DNA of 7,256 nucleotides from Balneolales bacterium (GTDB lineage Bacteria > Bacteroidota > Rhodothermia > Balneolales > Balneolaceae): the NCBI GenBank assembly GCA_022360375.1, contig JAKSCW010000487.1, positions 1-7,256 of the forward strand. The letters run 5' to 3'. The position numbers were made by a program, and so were the translations under genes. Positions 1 to 5,847 of the stretch are shown here, one piece after another. Within the stretch, counting starts at the first letter, position 1, and each line of letters opens with the position of its first letter. The notes below the pieces were generated by a model that saw only the letters and a list, made by a program, of their open reading frames with translations, was not told the origin of the DNA and searched no databases.

Positions 1-328
1 CATCGCGCATGGAATTAATATGTCGAAGGGAATGAACCAGCAAAAACTGGCTACAGAATCTGGTTACTGGCCACTTTACCGGTTCGACCCACGATTACGT
101 GATCAGGGAAAAAACCCGCTTCAAATTGATTCCAAAGCTCCGAAAGTGCCACTCAGGGATTACATTTACAATGAACAACGCTATAAATTGCTTACGCAGA
201 TTAATCCAAGGCAAGCGAAAGCGTTCGAAAAAAAATCGCAGGCCATAGTGAATGAACATTGGCTGCACTTGCAGGAGATGGCCAAAGAGCCCGTACCTGA
301 GCAAGAAGAAGAATCTACAAACGAGTAA
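1..328 (+). CDS. nifJ: Pyruvate:ferredoxin (flavodoxin) oxidoreductase, C-terminal fragment (5' end outside window)
   Basis: This is the last 108 residues of a PFOR, which oxidatively decarboxylates pyruvate to acetyl-CoA and CO2 while reducing ferredoxin or flavodoxin in the cytoplasm. The frame is open from the window edge (first complete codon at 2), so the ATG at 20 is an internal Met and not a start. The visible sequence begins with 'IAHGINMSKGMNQQKLA' and continues through 'SGYWPLYRFDPRL', the hallmark end of the thiamine-diphosphate-binding last domain in single-chain PFORs. It is followed by the typical 'PLRDYIYNEQRY' segment and a helical tail rich in Lys and Glu. The full-length protein is normally about 1,180-1,200 residues, so over 90% lies upstream. 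It ends in an acidic tail and a TAA at 326-328, 10 bp before the DHOD-like gene, so the two are probably co-transcribed. Recognition rests on these motifs. A fused 2-oxoacid oxidoreductase with another substrate cannot be fully excluded. Confidence 0.9.
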   Translation, partial: IAHGINMSKGMNQQKLATESGYWPLYRFDPRLRDQGKNPLQIDSKAPKVPLRDYIYNEQRYKLLTQINPRQAKAFEKKSQAIVNEHWLHLQEMAKEPVPEQEEESTNE

Positions 329-329
329 C

Positions 330-333
330 GGAG
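330..333 (+). promoter_or_regulatory. Shine-Dalgarno site for the DHOD-like gene
   Basis: GGAG lies 5 nt before the ATG at 339. It fixes that ATG as the start. An in-frame ATG at 252 would add 29 residues that lie inside the end of the PFOR gene and resemble no flavoprotein N-terminus. The family begins with a short 'M-x-x-ST-x-YLGL' stretch, which matches the ATG at 339. Confidence 0.75.
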
Positions 334-338
334 AACCC

Positions 339-1355
339 ATGGATATTTCAACCCGCTATCTTGGATTACCACTTACCAGCCCGATAGTTGCTTCAGCATC
401 GCCGATTACCAAAACTTTCGACGGTTTGATGCGACTTGTGGATGTTAATCCCGGAGCCATCGTAATGCATTCATTATTCGAGGAACAGATTGATGCGGCA
501 AGTAAAGAAATTCATCATTACATGGATCACGGGGCAGAGAGTTTTGGAGAGGCGCTCAGTTACTTCCCCGATTTCGAGACTTTCAATGTTGGCCCCGATG
601 AATACCTGGAATTCATTTTCAAGGCAAAGAAAAGAACAAAGATTCCAATCATCGGGAGTTTAAACGGAGTTTCCCGCGGGGGATGGATCGAATACGCCAA
701 ACTAATAGAGGAAGCTGGAGCAGACGCGCTTGAGCTAAATATTTACTACATAAATACCGATCCGGATCGAACCGGGCAAGAAGTAGAAGGGCTGTACCTG
801 GATGTTGTTCGAAGCGTGGTAGATTCGGTTGATATTCCGGTTGCAGTTAAAATGGGGCCTTTCTTCTCTTCTATTCCAAATATGTGTCGCAGAATGGCAA
901 ATATGGGTGTAAAGGGATTTGTACTATTTAACCGCTTCTATCAACCTGATCTGAATATCGAAGAGATGGAAGTAGTAAACGATCTGAAACTTTCCACCTC
1001 GAACAGTTTGCGCTTACCTCTTCGGTGGGTAGCCATTATGTATTCCCGGATTCAGGCAGACTTTGCAATCAGCAGCGGTGTGCATTCAGGGCGCGATGTG
1101 TTGAAAGGGGTAATGGCCGGAGCAAACATTACCATGATGACAGCTGAACTTCTAAAACGGGGTGTGGAACGTATTCCTCAAATCAAACAAGAGATTCAGA
1201 GCTGGATGGAAATGCACGAATTTTCTTCCATTATGAAGATGCGCGGTGCATTGAGCCAACGCAATACTTCCGATCCAGCCGCTTATGAACGTGCAAATTA
1301 CATGAAAGTACTGGAATCAGTAAAACAAGACCCCACTGGTAAAATGATTTGGTAA
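339..1355 (+). CDS. Dihydroorotate dehydrogenase-like flavoprotein (PFOR-associated type)
   Basis: A 338-residue cytoplasmic TIM-barrel protein of the DHOD/FMN-oxidoreductase superfamily. Visible motifs are 'STRYLGLPLTSPIVASASP' near the N-terminus (residues 4-22), 'IIGSLNG' (104-110), 'ADALELNIYY' (128-137, strand 4 region), 'VAVKMGPF' (168-175, a Lys in the FMN-contacting position), 'FVLFNRFY' (194-201), and the phosphate-binding end 'SGVHSGRDVLKGVMAGA' (246-262). Genuine PyrD proteins carry an N-x-S-x-PN-type motif after the LELN strand and a catalytic Ser/Cys loop. Here that stretch reads 'LNIYYINTDPD', so pyrimidine synthesis is doubtful. Homologues annotated 'dihydroorotate dehydrogenase-like' recur beside nifJ in several phyla, which together with the 10-bp spacing suggests a redox role tied to pyruvate oxidation; that role is inferred. 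The true substrate is unknown. Confidence 0.85.
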   Translation: MDISTRYLGLPLTSPIVASASPITKTFDGLMRLVDVNPGAIVMHSLFEEQIDAASKEIHHYMDHGAESFGEALSYFPDFETFNVGPDEYLEFIFKAKKRTKIPIIGSLNGVSRGGWIEYAKLIEEAGADALELNIYYINTDPDRTGQEVEGLYLDVVRSVVDSVDIPVAVKMGPFFSSIPNMCRRMANMGVKGFVLFNRFYQPDLNIEEMEVVNDLKLSTSNSLRLPLRWVAIMYSRIQADFAISSGVHSGRDVLKGVMAGANITMMTAELLKRGVERIPQIKQEIQSWMEMHEFSSIMKMRGALSQRNTSDPAAYERANYMKVLESVKQDPTGKMIW

Positions 1356-1359
1356 GTGG

Positions 1360-1388
1360 TTGACATCCAGTCAATTTCGCCTTAACAT
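1360..1388 (+). promoter_or_regulatory. Sigma70-like promoter of the B12 riboswitch operon
   Basis: TTGACA (1360-1365) is a perfect -35 hexamer, separated by exactly 17 bp from TAACAT (1383-1388, 4 of 6 matches to TATAAT). A transcript starting about 7 nt downstream (near 1395) would begin just before the first paired element of the cobalamin riboswitch at 1399, which is where a promoter is expected. Bacteroidota often use a different consensus (-33 TTTG / -7 TAnnTTTG), which I do not see here. Confidence 0.6.
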
Positions 1389-1394
1389 CTTAGC

Positions 1395-1600
1395 GCTTCA
1401 GGTGTTCTCCGTTCTGCGGAAAACTTAAAAGGGAATTCGGTGTAAATCCGAAACTATCCCCGTAGCTGTAAGCTCAGTATGCTTCAAAATAATCGAGGCC
1501 ACTTTTCAACATGTTTGAATGGGAAGGCATTTTGGAGTTGAGTAAGTCAGAAGACCTGCCTGTTAGCATTTCATTCGCAGGCTTTCGGAGGAAGAGCCGG
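1395..1600 (+). promoter_or_regulatory. Cobalamin (B12/AdoCbl) riboswitch
   Basis: A cobalamin aptamer in the leader of the btuB operon. The conserved core is direct: AAAAGGGAATTCGGTG (1427-1442), AAATCCG (1444-1450), CCCCGTAGCTGTAAG (1458-1472), CCACT (1499-1503), GGGAAGG (1521-1527) and GTCAGAAGACCTGCC (1546-1560). Pairings found by eye are: CAGGT 1399-1403 with ACCTG 1554-1558; TCCG 1408-1411 with CGGA 1417-1420; GGGA 1431-1434 with TCCC 1457-1460; TTCGG 1436-1440 with CCGAA 1448-1452; TTCAA 1505-1509 with TTGAA 1515-1519; GCCTG 1558-1562 with CAGGC 1578-1582 (P13). Loop ATGCT 1479-1483 is complementary to loop AGCAT 1565-1569, the expected L5-L13 kissing interaction. Such elements normally lower expression of B12 uptake genes when cobalamin is plentiful. 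About 90 nt of leader separate it from the chosen btuB start, with no clear GC-rich terminator, so control may be translational. Exact ends are approximate. Confidence 0.95.
1580..1598 (+). promoter_or_regulatory. Hairpin overlapping P13 with a GGAG loop, candidate expression platform
   Basis: GGCTTTC (1580-1586) can pair with GAA-AGCC (1591-1593 and 1595-1598, G1594 bulged), leaving GGAG (1587-1590) as loop. The 5' arm shares bases 1580-1582 with the 3' arm of riboswitch helix P13, so the two helices cannot form together. The purine-rich GGAGGA resembles a Shine-Dalgarno sequence, but the nearest ATG (1605) is 13 nt past the GGAGG and would put a 29-residue extension before the BtuB signal peptide. 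The pairing is seen; any switching role is inference. Confidence 0.35.
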
Positions 1601-1691
1601 GAATATGATAATTTTGGGCGCAATGCCTTCTGTTACCGTAAACCCACTTTTAAAACCGGAAGCTCATTGGTTAACAAAACATTTAATACCT

Positions 1692-3578
1692 ATGAGCAAA
1701 ATCATAACTTTTCTATTCGGGGTTTTTTTGTGCACCTCTTTTACTCAAGCACAGACTTCTCAAATAGCTGATACTCTTAAACTGGAAGAAATAACTGTAA
1801 CAGCTTCCAAGATACCTATTTCACTTCGGGAGACAACCAAACCTGTTGTTGTAATTGATCAATCTGTGATCGCCCGCAGTTCAGGTAAGAGCATATCCCA
1901 ATTACTGGATGAACAAGCAGGAATTATTATAAATGCGGCCAACAGTAACCCAGGCTTAAACAAGGGGTTTTATATACAGGGAGCAGCAAGTAAATACACG
2001 CTCTTCCTCGTAGATGGATTAGCGGTACAAGACCCTAATGGGCTGGGAGGGGCTTCAGACCTTCGAAACATCGCTTTGGACAATATTGAGCGCATAGAAA
2101 TTGTGAAAGGAAGCATGAGCACCCTTTACGGAACGGACGCAATATCAGGTGTTGTGAACATCATTACCAAAAAAGCTCAACCAGAAGCTGTACAGGTGAA
2201 TGGAATTGCTTCCTACGGTTCTTACAACACATACAAAGCAGGAGTTGGTGTAAATGGAAGCCTTGATGGCGGTTCTTACTCAATTAATTTCAACCGGGAG
2301 AAAACCGATGGTATCAGCGAAGCTGAAGACAACTCCGGAGCAGGAGGTTTTGATGACGACGGCTTTGAGCGAAACTCAGTAAATGTAGAAACTACCATAC
2401 GCCCAACTACGGGATTAACAATTACCCCATTTGTCAATTATTCAGGCTTTGAAGGTGATTATGATGATGGCTCATTTGCAGATGCCGCTAACGTTTATGA
2501 ATCTCAACTTGTGAACCCGGGAATCCGGGCAAATTATAGTAATGGTGCACTTGCTGTAAATGCCGGATACAATTATACGGGAAGTGATTATTCTTTCACC
2601 AATGCTTTTAGTACTTCTGAGTACGATGGCAAACTTCAGAATTTCGATGCCTTTGCCTCTTACGGACTCACACCGAACATTAAATCACTGGTTGGCTTTA
2701 ACTACCAAAACATGAAAATAGGATCGCAGGGAGAGGTTGAGAACCCAAATTCCGATATCTACAGTCCATACTTCACTACCATTCTTACAAACTGGTATAA
2801 TGTAAGTGCCGAAGCCGGAATCCGACTAACCGATCATAGCGAATTTGGTAACAATACCACGTACAGTGTTTCGGGTTCGTACTTTGTGATTGACCAGGTA
2901 AAAGTAATTGCTTCTTACGGAACCGGATTTCGGGCTCCTTCCCTATTGGAACTATTCGGACAATTCGGAGCAAATCCAAACCTGGCTCCTGAGACAAGTA
3001 CCTACTTCAATGCAGGAGTAGAAAGTTATCTCTTAAACAATCAGTTAAGAGTGAGCCTGAACTACTTTGATCGTAGTATTGAAGATGTAATTGTTTATAC
3101 CACAGGGTTTGTAAATCAGGATGAGCAAAATGATTTCGGCATCGAGGCAACGATGAGTTATATCATTAATTCTCAGTTCACCGTAACAGGAAATTACAAT
3201 TATCTTTCCGGAGAGCTTACTTCCTTAGATTTTGGAGGAACTGAAACCACCACTGATTTTCTGATCCGTCGGCCTGAGCATAGTTTTGGACTAGGAGTTA
3301 TTGCGAACCCAATACCTGAACTTACTGTTAGTGTAAACGGAAGCTACCTTGGGGAGCGAAAAGATCTTTTCTTCGACCTGATTACGTCTACTTCTTCTGA
3401 AGTAACTTTAGATTCCTACTTCCTGCTCAATTTCTATGCAGATTACCAGCTAATGGATGGTTTATTTACCGTATTTGCAGATATAAAGAATCTTACAGAT
3501 GCCGATTACACGGAAGTGTATGGATATTCAACGCTGGGTCTGAATGCCAATACCGGAATCAAGTTCAACTTCAGGTAA
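1692..3578 (+). CDS. btuB: TonB-dependent vitamin B12/corrinoid receptor (BtuB-like)
   Basis: A 628-residue outer-membrane receptor that takes up corrinoids using energy from TonB-ExbBD. Residues 1-21 form a signal peptide (MSK, then a hydrophobic core ILF-type stretch, ending 'FTQAQ'). Residues 31-39 'LEEITVTAS' form the TonB box. The plug domain runs to about residue 165, with 'TLFLVDGLAVQDP' (103-115) and 'IERIEIVKGSMSTLYG' (132-147) followed by 'SGVVNIITKKA'. The rest is a 22-strand-type barrel, including 'YGTGFRAPSLLELFG' and 'NPNLAPETS', ending in 'GIKFNFR' as expected for the last strand. Length is close to E. coli BtuB (614 aa). The start at 1692 is chosen because it places the signal peptide at the N-terminus; no good Shine-Dalgarno precedes it. 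An in-frame ATG at 1605 is rejected. Substrate is assigned from the cobalamin riboswitch upstream and the BtuF-like and DUF71 genes downstream, since TonB receptors are hard to assign from sequence alone. Confidence 0.9.
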   Translation: MSKIITFLFGVFLCTSFTQAQTSQIADTLKLEEITVTASKIPISLRETTKPVVVIDQSVIARSSGKSISQLLDEQAGIIINAANSNPGLNKGFYIQGAASKYTLFLVDGLAVQDPNGLGGASDLRNIALDNIERIEIVKGSMSTLYGTDAISGVVNIITKKAQPEAVQVNGIASYGSYNTYKAGVGVNGSLDGGSYSINFNREKTDGISEAEDNSGAGGFDDDGFERNSVNVETTIRPTTGLTITPFVNYSGFEGDYDDGSFADAANVYESQLVNPGIRANYSNGALAVNAGYNYTGSDYSFTNAFSTSEYDGKLQNFDAFASYGLTPNIKSLVGFNYQNMKIGSQGEVENPNSDIYSPYFTTILTNWYNVSAEAGIRLTDHSEFGNNTTYSVSGSYFVIDQVKVIASYGTGFRAPSLLELFGQFGANPNLAPETSTYFNAGVESYLLNNQLRVSLNYFDRSIEDVIVYTTGFVNQDEQNDFGIEATMSYIINSQFTVTGNYNYLSGELTSLDFGGTETTTDFLIRRPEHSFGLGVIANPIPELTVSVNGSYLGERKDLFFDLITSTSSEVTLDSYFLLNFYADYQLMDGLFTVFADIKNLTDADYTEVYGYSTLGLNANTGIKFNFR

Positions 3579-3585
3579 TAGCATC

Positions 3586-4173
3586 ATGAAACGATTTAAG
3601 CTCGAATTCTCTGATTTTGCCATCCTGTTACTCATGATTGCTACCGCTTTTTGGAGAATTATGATCTCTACTGGGCCCACTATTTCCAGTCTTGCAAATT
3701 TTACTCCTCTCGGAGCCATGGCGCTTTTTGGAGGAGCCTATTTTTCCAGCTGGAGGGCATTTGCGTTTCCATTACTCACGCTTTGGATTAGTGATATTAT
3801 TTTTAACCGATTGGTAATTTATGATCACTGGGTATTGTTCTATCCCGGATGCGAATGGGTGTATGGCGCTTTTGCATTGATGGTTTTGGTTGGAAGATGG
3901 CTTGAGCCAAATAGGAACCTGGGCCGATTTGTGGGCTCCTCAGTTTTAATTGTATTCATCCATTGGATTGTAACTGATATTGGAGTCTGGCTGGGAAGTA
4001 CCATCTATCCGCAAACTATCGCAGGCTTCTGGGCATGCCTGGTTGCGGCCATTCCATTCGAATTTAACTTGTTAAAGGGAACCCTTCTTTACGGGGGAAT
4101 TCTTTTTGGAACGTTCGAATGGTTGAAACGAAGAATCCCGTCTTTACAACCGGTAACTCAACAAATTTCGTGA
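3586..4173 (+). CDS. DUF6580-like integral membrane protein, candidate corrinoid inner-membrane transporter
   Basis: A 195-residue hydrophobic protein with about six membrane segments (roughly residues 8-26, 42-54, 57-78, 92-105, 116-137, 143-180 in two passes) and a basic end 'EWLKRRIP'. 'NFTPLGAMALFGGAYF' (38-53), 'WVYGAFALMVLVG' (91-103) and 'DIGVWLGSTIYPQTIAGFWACLVAAIPF' region (131-158) match, from memory, the DUF6580 family, thought to resemble ECF-transporter S-components. It starts at 3586, 7 bp after btuB stops, and ends 1 bp before the btuF-like gene, so it belongs to the B12 riboswitch operon. Its place suggests moving corrinoid across the inner membrane. The loop before the WVYG helix holds Cys89 ('FYPGCEW'). 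The solo B12 S-component BtuM of Thiobacillus denitrificans uses a loop cysteine (Cys80) to bind cobalamin, but homology to BtuM is not shown here. The transport function is inference; family membership is fairly secure. Confidence 0.7.
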   Translation: MKRFKLEFSDFAILLLMIATAFWRIMISTGPTISSLANFTPLGAMALFGGAYFSSWRAFAFPLLTLWISDIIFNRLVIYDHWVLFYPGCEWVYGAFALMVLVGRWLEPNRNLGRFVGSSVLIVFIHWIVTDIGVWLGSTIYPQTIAGFWACLVAAIPFEFNLLKGTLLYGGILFGTFEWLKRRIPSLQPVTQQIS

Positions 4174-4174
4174 T

Positions 4175-5116
4175 ATGAAGGCCTGTTCTTTCCTTCCTGC
4201 CGCAACAAAAATGATCTACGATATGGGCCTTCAACATACGTTGGAGGCCGTTACATTCGAATGCCCACCAAGGGCTTTGGCAGAAAAACCGGCCGTGGTT
4301 CGCTGCTTCCTGGAAGGAAAGAGCTATTCCAGCATAGAAATCGATAAGATTTTCTCCGCAAGTAAGGCTCAAGGCAAAAGTTTGTACTATGTAGATGAAG
4401 ACTTGCTCCGGCAAATTCAACCGGATGTCATCTTTACCCAGGATGTGTGTGAAGTCTGCCAGATTGATACGGAAACCACTTCACGAGCGGTAGCTAAATT
4501 GGATAAACACGTGGAACTGGTTCCTCTTCTTCCACAATCGCTCAATGATGTTTTTGACTCGGCTCTGATTATTGCTAAAGCTCTTCATCAGGAAGAAATT
4601 GCGTATGACTATTTGGGAAAACTGAACCAGCGTCTACAATCCATTCTCGATACCCTTCGAAAGCATGAAGCCCCCTTGAAGCGGGTTTCTTTGTTGGAGT
4701 GGTTCGACCCAATTTATAATTGTGGCCACTGGATTCCTCATCAAATTGCTTATGCAGGTGGGGTCGATATGCTTTCCAACCCTTCTGGTGATAGCATTGT
4801 TACCGATTGGGAGAAGCTAGTGAAATACAACCCTGAGGTGTTAGTAATTGCACCTTGCGGATTTGATACCAAACGCAGTTTGGAAGAAATGCATCTTCTT
4901 ACATCAAAACCTGAATGGAATCAGCTTCAGGCTGTAAAAGAAAATGCCGTTTACATCGCAGATTTTGATTTATTCACCCAACCATCTGCCAGTACATTAG
5001 TGGATGGTATTGAATTACTCAGTTCACTTTTTCATCCAGAAATCTTTGAAATTCCGAAACAATTGAAAGACAAAATGCTTCATTTTTCTTATTCAGGCAT
5101 CGGGGAACTACCATGA
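4175..5116 (+). CDS. Cobalamin-binding protein, BtuF-like, lacking a signal peptide
   Basis: A 313-residue protein of the BtuF/FecB-type periplasmic-binding fold (COG0614). The N-terminus 'MKACSFLPAATKMIYDMGL' goes straight into the first strand, with no signal peptide or lipobox, so it is probably cytoplasmic. Seven cysteines (4, 30, 44, 92, 95, 183, 228), including a C-x-x-C at 92-95 ('QDVCEVCQ'), also fit a reducing compartment. Family motifs include 'VTFECPP' (26-32), 'LEWFDPIYNCGHWIPHQIA' (174-192, with the GHW-P signature), 'AGGVDML' (194-200), 'LVIAPCGFD' (223-231) and 'TLVDGIELLSSLFHP' (274-288). Lobes are joined by a helical linker near 125-165 as in BtuF. The gene starts 1 bp after the membrane-protein stop and overlaps the next gene by 4 bp (ATGA). 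No btuC or btuD is visible. A role in holding or delivering corrinoid to the DUF71 enzyme is inferred. An unusually exported ABC binding protein is the alternative. Confidence 0.8.
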   Translation: MKACSFLPAATKMIYDMGLQHTLEAVTFECPPRALAEKPAVVRCFLEGKSYSSIEIDKIFSASKAQGKSLYYVDEDLLRQIQPDVIFTQDVCEVCQIDTETTSRAVAKLDKHVELVPLLPQSLNDVFDSALIIAKALHQEEIAYDYLGKLNQRLQSILDTLRKHEAPLKRVSLLEWFDPIYNCGHWIPHQIAYAGGVDMLSNPSGDSIVTDWEKLVKYNPEVLVIAPCGFDTKRSLEEMHLLTSKPEWNQLQAVKENAVYIADFDLFTQPSASTLVDGIELLSSLFHPEIFEIPKQLKDKMLHFSYSGIGELP

Positions 5117-5847
5117 CCAAGATTCCTGCTGTCTTTAATTGGAGTGGCGGCAAAGATAGTGCTTTGGCGTTGTATCATATTCTCAAAAAGGGAAAATTTG
5201 ATATTGAAACATTGCTAACTAATGTGAACGGGCATCACCAGCGAGTTTCCATGCATGGAGTACGGGTGGAGTTGCTTGAACTTCAGGCAAAACATCTTGG
5301 ATTACCACTACAGATGCTTTCTCTTGCAGAGAAACCTACTATGGAAGAGTTTGACAAACTTACCCTTCATACGTATCAGGCATTTGCAAAAAAAGGAATA
5401 CATACCGCCATTTTTGGAGATATTTTCCTGGAGGATTTACGCCTTTATCGCAATGAACTACTTAAAAAAGCAGGTTTCGATTGTAAATATCCGCTTTGGA
5501 AAAGAGATACCAACGAATTGATTCACGAATTCCTTGATTTAGGGTTCAAAACCATTACTGTTGCTGTTAAATCTGACTTAATGGACGAATCATTTGTTGG
5601 AAGAGTGATAGACCAGGATTTCCTTAATCACTTACCTCCTGATGTAGATGTGTGTGGGGAAAACGGTGAATTCCATACATTTACCTTTGACGGGCCGGCC
5701 TTTAAACAACCAATTCCCTTTACCATTGGCGAAAAGATCCACCGGTCTTATGATGCTCCTAAAGATGGAACAGAAGACAAAAATTTCGATAACGAAACAA
5801 ATCCAAAGAAAATGGGCTTCTGGTTTTGTGATTTGTTACCGACTTAG
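5113..5847 (+). CDS. DUF71/COG2102 PP-loop ATPase, diphthine--ammonia ligase family, B12-linked branch
   Basis: A 244-residue cytoplasmic ATP-pyrophosphatase of the HUP fold. The PP-loop 'SGGKDSA' is at residues 11-17, after strand 'AVFNW'. 'FGDIFLEDLRLYRNELLKKAG' region (101-121) and 'YPLWKRDT' (126-133) follow, then the C-terminal signature 'CGENGEFHTFTFDGPAF' (181-197) and the closing 'GFWFCDLLP' (235-243). Such enzymes activate a carboxylate with ATP for amide formation. The eukaryotic/archaeal branch (Dph6) amidates diphthine, but bacteria lack diphthamide. The comparative-genomic study of DUF71/COG2102 by de Crecy-Lagard and co-workers proposed that a bacterial branch acts in B12 salvage. 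Location in this riboswitch operon, overlapping the BtuF-like gene by ATGA, supports that branch. GGGGA at 5102-5106 is a plausible ribosome site. The exact substrate, perhaps a corrinoid side-chain carboxylate, is not known. Confidence 0.88.
   Translation: MTKIPAVFNWSGGKDSALALYHILKKGKFDIETLLTNVNGHHQRVSMHGVRVELLELQAKHLGLPLQMLSLAEKPTMEEFDKLTLHTYQAFAKKGIHTAIFGDIFLEDLRLYRNELLKKAGFDCKYPLWKRDTNELIHEFLDLGFKTITVAVKSDLMDESFVGRVIDQDFLNHLPPDVDVCGENGEFHTFTFDGPAFKQPIPFTIGEKIHRSYDAPKDGTEDKNFDNETNPKKMGFWFCDLLPT

Noticed and set aside
252..338. N-terminal extension of the DHOD-like gene from an ATG at 252
   Set aside because: It overlaps the PFOR coding sequence out of frame, encodes a Cys/Arg/Lys-rich stretch unlike the family, and the ATG at 339 has a good GGAG ribosome site.
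339..1355. Calling this gene pyrD
   Set aside because: The superfamily fold is clear, but the PyrD signature after the LELN strand is missing and the neighbour is PFOR, so the narrower name is not supported.
1605..1691. 29-residue N-terminal extension of BtuB
   Set aside because: It would place hydrophilic residues ahead of a clear signal peptide. Kept only as a question in the findings.
1719..1728. GGGG followed by a run of seven T as a rho-independent terminator for the riboswitch
   Set aside because: It lies inside the btuB signal-peptide codons and has no stable GC-rich stem directly upstream.
1511..1771. Possible 86-aa reading frame on the + strand across the riboswitch
   Set aside because: It spans conserved riboswitch bases and the btuB signal-peptide region in another frame, and has no protein-like features.
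2785..2997. Minus-strand frame inside btuB
   Set aside because: It is a shadow of the barrel-coding sequence with no start context or recognisable motif.
4064..4420. 118-aa minus-strand frame across the membrane-protein/BtuF-like junction
   Set aside because: It runs opposite to two well-supported genes that are translationally close, and shows no recognisable domain.
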